DNA from: Micromonospora siamensis
Lineage (GTDB): Bacteria > Actinomycetota > Actinomycetes > Mycobacteriales > Micromonosporaceae
Direction of reading: 5' to 3'
Assembly: GCF_900090305.1 (NCBI RefSeq)
Contig: NZ_LT607751.1
Location: forward strand, 1,860,001-1,924,000
DNA: 64,000 nt
A program made the translations under genes and the position numbers. Every line of letters begins with the position of its first letter. Position 1 is the first letter of the stretch. The notes below the pieces were generated by a model. That model saw only the letters and a list, made by a program, of their open reading frames with translations, was not told the origin of the DNA and did not search any database. Positions 60,249 through 64,000 of the stretch are shown in pieces.

Positions 60249-61223
60249 TCACGGGGGCAACTCTTCGCCCTGCCCGGCCTCGAAGAGCACCGGCCACGGA
60301 CGCGCGGCGGACGCGAGCGGCGCTGGTCCGGGTGGCTCGGTGACGGCCAGGACCTCCGCCGCGAGCTGCGCGAACATCGGCGCCGCCGGGTGCGCCGACC
60401 GGTCCGGCCAGGCCGCCGAGGTTCGCTTCACCAGCCGTACGCCGGCCAGCGGTCGCCAGGTCAGCCGGGGTTCCCGCCGGGCCAGGGTCTCCGGCTCGAC
60501 GGCCACCCCGCCACCGGCGAGCAGCAGCCCGAACAGGAACTCGGGGTTGCGCGCCGGCCGGACCCGTCCGGGGGTGAAGCCGTGCTCCCCGCACACCCGC
60601 AGCAGATGGTCGTGCCAGCCCGGCGCGGTCGCCCGGGGCGCGGTGACCAGGTCCAGCCCGGCCAGTCCGGCAAGGCTCACCTCGCGTTCGCGGGCCAGTG
60701 GTGACACCCGAGGCAGCAGAACGCCCAGCGGCACCTCCACCGCCGGGCCGAGGCGAAGCCCGGTGCCGTCCACCGGGTGGTGCAGCAGCCCCACGTCGAG
60801 CCGTCCCTCGCCGAGCATCCGCACCTGCTCGGCGCTGGTCAGCTCGTGCAGGTCCACGTCGAGGCCGGGGGCCCGCGCGGTGAGCCGGTCCAGCAGCGTC
60901 CGCAGGGTCACCGCCGGGGTCTCCGGCGGTACGCCGGCCCGGAGGACCCCAAGCCGACCGTCGCGTACCTGCCGGATCAGGTTGCGCAGCCGGCGCTCGG
61001 CGGCGAGCAGCTCGTCGGCCTCGCCGAGCAGGAGCTGTCCCACGGTGGTCAGCCGCACCTGTCGACGGGACCGGTCGAACAGCTCGACCCCCAGTTCCCG
61101 CTCCAGCCGTTGGATCGACTGGCTCAGCGGAGGCTGCGCCATGCCCAGGCACTCGGCGGCCCGCCCGAAGTGCAGCTCGCGGGCCACCACCACGAAGTGC
61201 CCCAGGTGCCGCAGCAGATCCAC
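60249..61223 (-). CDS. LysR-family regulator
   Basis: 324 residues: an N-terminal winged helix (DLLRHLGHFVVVARELHFGRAAECLGMAQPPLSQSIQRLERELGVELFDRS) and the periplasmic-binding-protein-like effector domain (residues 90-290; LDVGLLHHPVDG). Divergent from the serine hydrolase at 61262 with only 38 bases between start codons, so a shared operator is very likely, as in AmpR-AmpC. Confidence 0.9.
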   Translation of the reverse strand: MDLLRHLGHFVVVARELHFGRAAECLGMAQPPLSQSIQRLERELGVELFDRSRRQVRLTTVGQLLLGEADELLAAERRLRNLIRQVRDGRLGVLRAGVPPETPAVTLRTLLDRLTARAPGLDVDLHELTSAEQVRMLGEGRLDVGLLHHPVDGTGLRLGPAVEVPLGVLLPRVSPLAREREVSLAGLAGLDLVTAPRATAPGWHDHLLRVCGEHGFTPGRVRPARNPEFLFGLLLAGGGVAVEPETLARREPRLTWRPLAGVRLVKRTSAAWPDRSAHPAAPMFAQLAAEVLAVTEPPGPAPLASAARPWPVLFEAGQGEELPP

Positions 61224-61261
61224 CCGCCGACCCTATGGGGGCCGGGTCTAGCGTGAGGGGC

Positions 61262-62140
61262 ATGGGGGTCGGGGGCCGGGTCGAGGAGATCTACGGGCAG
61301 GCGGGGATCAGCGGGGCCCTGCACGTGGTGGACGTCGACGCGCCGGCGCGGGAGGTCGCCGTCCGGGCCGACCAGCAGATCGTCATCGCGTCCGTGTTCA
61401 AGATTCTGCTGGTGCTGGAGTTCGCCCGGCAGGCCGTCGCCGGGCAGCTCGACCCGACCGAACGGGTGCTGGTGCGGGCCGCGGACCGGCTCGGCGGGTG
61501 GGGCGTGGCCGGCTGCGCCGACGACGTCGAGATCTCCCTGCGTGACCTGGCGTACTTCACCATGTCGGTCAGTGACAACACCGCCGCCGACCTGCTGCTG
61601 CGCCGGGTCGGGCCGGACGTGCCAGCGATGCTCGCCGCGGAGTTGGGGCTGCCCCGGACCCGGATCGTGGGTGGCCCCCGGCAACTGGTCGAGGTGATGC
61701 TCGCCGACGTGGGCGCCCGCGACGAGGCCGAGTTCGCCCGGATCTTCCCCACCCTCGACGCGGACCGGGTGCGGGCCATGCGGGTCTTCGACCCGGAGCG
61801 CACGACGTCCAGCACGGCCCGGGAGATCACCCGACTGCTCGGGCTGGTCTGGCGCGACGAGGCCGGGCCGCCGGCCGCCTGCGCGATGGTCCGCGAGCTG
61901 ATGGGCCGCCAGCTGTTCTGGACCCGGCTCGCCGCCGCCTTCCCGCCCGGCGTCCGAGTCGCCGGCAAGACCGGCAACCTGCCCGGCCTGCACCTTGAGG
62001 CCGGTGTCGCCGAGTACCCGGACGGTCGCCGGTACGCGATCCTGGTGCACGCCCGCACCGAGCGGCTGAGCGTGCGGCGCATCGACGTGGACCTGGCGAT
62101 GGGGACGGCGGCCCGGGTCGCGGTGGAGTCGCTGCGCTGA
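61262..62140 (+). CDS. Class A beta-lactamase-like serine hydrolase
   Basis: 292 residues. All three serine-hydrolase motifs of the penicillin-recognising fold are present in order: S44-V-F-K47, S104-D-N106 and K236-T-G. No signal peptide is visible before them, unlike secreted lactamases, so it is probably cytoplasmic or exported without a cleavable Sec leader. The ATG at 61262 is preferred to the GTG at 61235. The adjacent LysR gene is divergent. The family fits class A enzymes or esterase-like relatives; activity on beta-lactams is not shown. Confidence 0.85.
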   Translation: MGVGGRVEEIYGQAGISGALHVVDVDAPAREVAVRADQQIVIASVFKILLVLEFARQAVAGQLDPTERVLVRAADRLGGWGVAGCADDVEISLRDLAYFTMSVSDNTAADLLLRRVGPDVPAMLAAELGLPRTRIVGGPRQLVEVMLADVGARDEAEFARIFPTLDADRVRAMRVFDPERTTSSTAREITRLLGLVWRDEAGPPAACAMVRELMGRQLFWTRLAAAFPPGVRVAGKTGNLPGLHLEAGVAEYPDGRRYAILVHARTERLSVRRIDVDLAMGTAARVAVESLR

Positions 62141-62173
62141 ATCAGCGCCCGCCCGGCCGCCGGGGCACCTCGC

Positions 62174-62208
62174 TTGACCTGCGGTGATATCCGGTCCGAT
62201 ATCGACCG
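62174..62208 (+). promoter_or_regulatory. Dyad/promoter region before the MBL gene
   Basis: CGGTGATATCCGG-T-CCGATATCGACCG (62182-62208) is a dyad with two GATATC sites, and TTGACC (62174) with CGATAT (62197-62202) 17 bases on could be a promoter. Confidence 0.4.
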
Positions 62209-62294
62209 TGCCGCTGATTGATCTTGGACACGGCTGACCGGCCGGTGGTGTGGTGGACGCACCGATCACCCAGCCAACCGGGGGAGGACCCACC

Positions 62295-63275
62295 ATGCTC
62301 GAAAACCGGCCGTACGGCCGTCGCCGTCTGCTGCGCGACGCCGCGCTCGGCGCCGCCGCCGTCTCGACCACCGGCCTCGGCGCCACCGCCGCGTCCACGC
62401 CGGCGCAGGCCGCGCCGCCGGCCGGCACCACCGGCCGCCGCTCCGGCGCGGTCAGCTTCCGCTGGTGGGGTACGTCCGGCTGGCGCATCGACATCGGCGA
62501 CCGGACCGTCCTGATCGACCCGTACCTGAGCCGCTACGACACCGGGCTGTTCACGGGGGCGTTCCACCAGGACACGCCGTTGACGGTGGACACCGACGTG
62601 ATCGACCCGCTGGTCGACCGGGCCGAGAACATCTTCGTCACGCACACCCACTGGGACCACTTCAACGACGTGCCGTACATCGCCGGGCGTACCGGGGCCC
62701 GGGTCTTCGGCACCCTGACCGCCTACCACCTGGGGCTGGCGTACGGGCTGCCGGCCGGGAAGCTCGCCCCGGTCCGGGGTGGGGAGGTGCTCGACTTCGG
62801 TGACTACACCGTCGAGGTGGTCGACACGTTGCACAGCCGCAACGGCTCCTGGTCGGTGGCCTTCCCCGGCGTACGGGTCACCCCACCGCCGCGGCCGGAG
62901 AAGATCTCCGACCTGCCCGAGGGGGACACCCTGGCCTTCCAGCTGCGGGTGGCCGGCGGCCCGTCGGTGTTCTTCATGGGGGCCAGCGACCTCAACGAAC
63001 GCAACCTGACCGGGCTGGCCCCGGACGTGGCGATGGTCGCCTCGGCGGCCACCACGTCGACCGCCGACTACGTGCCGCGGCTGATGGCGGCGCTGGATCA
63101 TCCGAAGGTCGTGGTGCCGGTGCACTGGGACAACTTCGAGACCGGGCTGACCAACCCGCCGCGGGTGGAACCGAACGACCGCAAGCGGCTGGACGCGCTG
63201 ATCGAGGAGGTGCGGCGGGTGTCGCCGCGCAGCCGGGTGCTGGTGCCGGAGTACCACACCGCGTACCACTTCTGA
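62295..63275 (+). CDS. Tat-exported metallo-beta-lactamase-fold hydrolase
   Basis: 326 residues. RPYGRRRLLRDAALGAAAVS begins a Tat signal (twin Arg in RRRLL) with cleavage near QAA-PPA. The metal site T116-H-T-H-W-D-H122 is the MBL-fold HxHxDH motif, and later His/Asp ligands are in VVDTLHSRNG and GASDLNERN and VPVHWDNFETG. The sequence resembles UlaG/lactonase-like members more than true beta-lactamases. GGGGAGG precedes the ATG at 62295. Extracellular or cell-wall location is expected; no substrate is known. Confidence 0.85.
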   Translation: MLENRPYGRRRLLRDAALGAAAVSTTGLGATAASTPAQAAPPAGTTGRRSGAVSFRWWGTSGWRIDIGDRTVLIDPYLSRYDTGLFTGAFHQDTPLTVDTDVIDPLVDRAENIFVTHTHWDHFNDVPYIAGRTGARVFGTLTAYHLGLAYGLPAGKLAPVRGGEVLDFGDYTVEVVDTLHSRNGSWSVAFPGVRVTPPPRPEKISDLPEGDTLAFQLRVAGGPSVFFMGASDLNERNLTGLAPDVAMVASAATTSTADYVPRLMAALDHPKVVVPVHWDNFETGLTNPPRVEPNDRKRLDALIEEVRRVSPRSRVLVPEYHTAYHF

Positions 63276-63281
63276 GTGGCC

Positions 63282-63316
63282 CGGGAGCGGGGCCGGCCGG
63301 GCCGGCCCCGCTCCCG
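63282..63316. terminator. Bidirectional terminator between MBL and DUF1697 genes
   Basis: Two 17-bp perfect arms (CGGGAGCGGGGCCGGCC and complement) flank a single base, in the 42-base gap of two convergent genes. Confidence 0.85.
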
Positions 63317-63317
63317 C

Positions 63318-63857
63318 TCAGCCGGCGGCCAGTTCGGCCAGCGCCCGGACGCTCTTCCAGTTGCGGGTGGTGGCGACCACGCCCAGCTGCTTCTCCAGGT
63401 GGGCGTTGGTGAACTTCGACCGGCCGTACCCGCCGTCGGGGAAGTGCTGGTAGATCTCCCGGCCGGCGACGGTGAACTCCACGTTCTCGGAGCCGGGCAC
63501 GGCCAGTGCCGCCGCCTTCGCCTTCGTGGGCTGTTCGGCGAGGAACGCCACCAGCAGCCGGGTCGGGTCGTCCTGGTCCGGGTACGGGTTGCCGTCCACG
63601 ATGGCCGCCAGCTCCGCGGCGGTACGGATCAGCACCGGCACGCGCAGCCCGAACTCGTCGGCGATCGCCTTCTCGATGCCGCCGGCCACCTTCGCCGGGT
63701 CGCGGGTGGGGCTGCCGAGGATCACGTTGCCGGACTGGAGGTGGGTCTTCACGTCCTCGTGCCCGAGGTCGGTGACCACCCGGCGCAGGTCGGCCATGGC
63801 GATCCGGGTGCTGGCGCCGACGTTGATCCCGCGCAGCAGGGCGACGTACCGATCCAT
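63318..63857 (-). CDS. DUF1697 protein
   Basis: 179 residues, the usual length of DUF1697. DRYVALLRGINVGASTRIAMADLRRVVTDLGHEDVKTHLQSGNVIL is the family start, and the C-terminal YGRSKFTNAHLEKQLGVVATTRNWKSV is the conserved end. Widespread actinobacterial protein of unknown function. The gene is complete, with the terminator directly after its stop. Confidence 0.92.
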   Translation of the reverse strand: MDRYVALLRGINVGASTRIAMADLRRVVTDLGHEDVKTHLQSGNVILGSPTRDPAKVAGGIEKAIADEFGLRVPVLIRTAAELAAIVDGNPYPDQDDPTRLLVAFLAEQPTKAKAAALAVPGSENVEFTVAGREIYQHFPDGGYGRSKFTNAHLEKQLGVVATTRNWKSVRALAELAAG

Positions 63858-63965
63858 GCCGTCAGCCTAGGCAGCCGCGCGCCGGCCGGCACGATCGCAG
63901 CGCCGGGCGCGGGCCGCCCGTTCGCCGGCCGGCCGCGCGGGCTCCGACCGACTACCGTCGTGCCC

Positions 63966-64000
63966 ATGCGCGCTGACCTGCGGTACGCCACCGGGCTGGC
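63966..64000 (+). CDS. Start of an unidentified gene, cut by the window edge
   Basis: An ATG at 63966 opens a frame (MRADLRYATGLA) to the window end. Only twelve codons are visible, so this is only a possible gene start; nothing further can be said. Confidence 0.3.
   Translation, partial: MRADLRYATGL

Noticed and set aside
61235..61261. Nine extra residues at the start of the serine hydrolase
   Set aside because: The GTG at 61235 lies nearer the LysR start and the later ATG begins right before the fold; the extension adds no signal peptide.

Overview
The window is chromosomal DNA of a high-GC actinomycete, most likely Micromonospora or a close relative in the Micromonosporaceae. Third codon positions are almost all G/C. 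GTG starts and GGAGG-type ribosome sites are common. Several proteins and intergenic hairpins (27745-27805, 48210-48261, 58834-58880) are of kinds I associate with that family. No rRNA, tRNA or CRISPR array was seen.

Layout. 0-9 kb: a DinB-like protein, a GlxA-type AraC regulator divergent from an MFS carrier, a lectin-domain membrane protein, a DUF427 protein, a two-gene operon resembling tmsA-tmsB (10-methyl fatty acid synthesis), and an ArsR/SRPBCC pair behind a structured operator. 9-14 kb: a small inverted-repeat element, a DHA2-type efflux pump, and an operon joining a probable Fe-S RecB-like nuclease to an uncharacterised partner. 14-20 kb: a secreted GH26 mannanase, a GGDEF-EAL protein, a mycothiol-type DinB protein, a TipA-like MerR regulator with a recognisable 19-bp-spacer promoter, and a repeat-rich gap. 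20-25 kb: gluconate kinase and gluconate permease, a membrane protein, and a yidD gene that appears frameshifted. 25-33 kb: two VOC proteins, a GntR/membrane-protein operon with duplicated operators, an ECF42-type sigma factor with a DGPF/YciI protein, a lipoprotein and an MmpL-type transporter.

33.5-42.7 kb is the accessory region and the most interesting part. It has lower GC by eye. It carries a four-gene minus-strand series: XRE/TPR regulator, flavoprotein, PLD-SF2 helicase-DUF3427-like protein, and a coiled-coil Mrr-type nuclease. The order, the near-zero spacing of the first three genes and the families suggest a defence-type operon. Its first gene is split by an IS256-family element. 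A divergent three-gene module including a DivIVA-like protein and a GIY-YIG protein follow.

43-64 kb: an alpha/beta hydrolase divergent from an ECF sigma factor whose 3' end overlaps an antisense STAS gene; an SDR/XRE divergent pair; YciI and GYD proteins; a secreted HExxH metallopeptidase; an SF1-type ATPase; a HigBA-like toxin-antitoxin pair; a GNAT; secreted proteins; and a deletion scar that fuses the 3' remnants of a divergent aldo/keto reductase-XRE pair. It continues with an intact aldo/keto reductase, a second copy of the inverted-repeat element, a transglycosylase-like secreted protein, a secreted endonuclease I, a LysR/class A serine hydrolase pair, a Tat-exported metallo-beta-lactamase-fold protein and a DUF1697 protein. 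Most genes are stand-alone or in two-gene units, and many are paired divergently with their own regulators.
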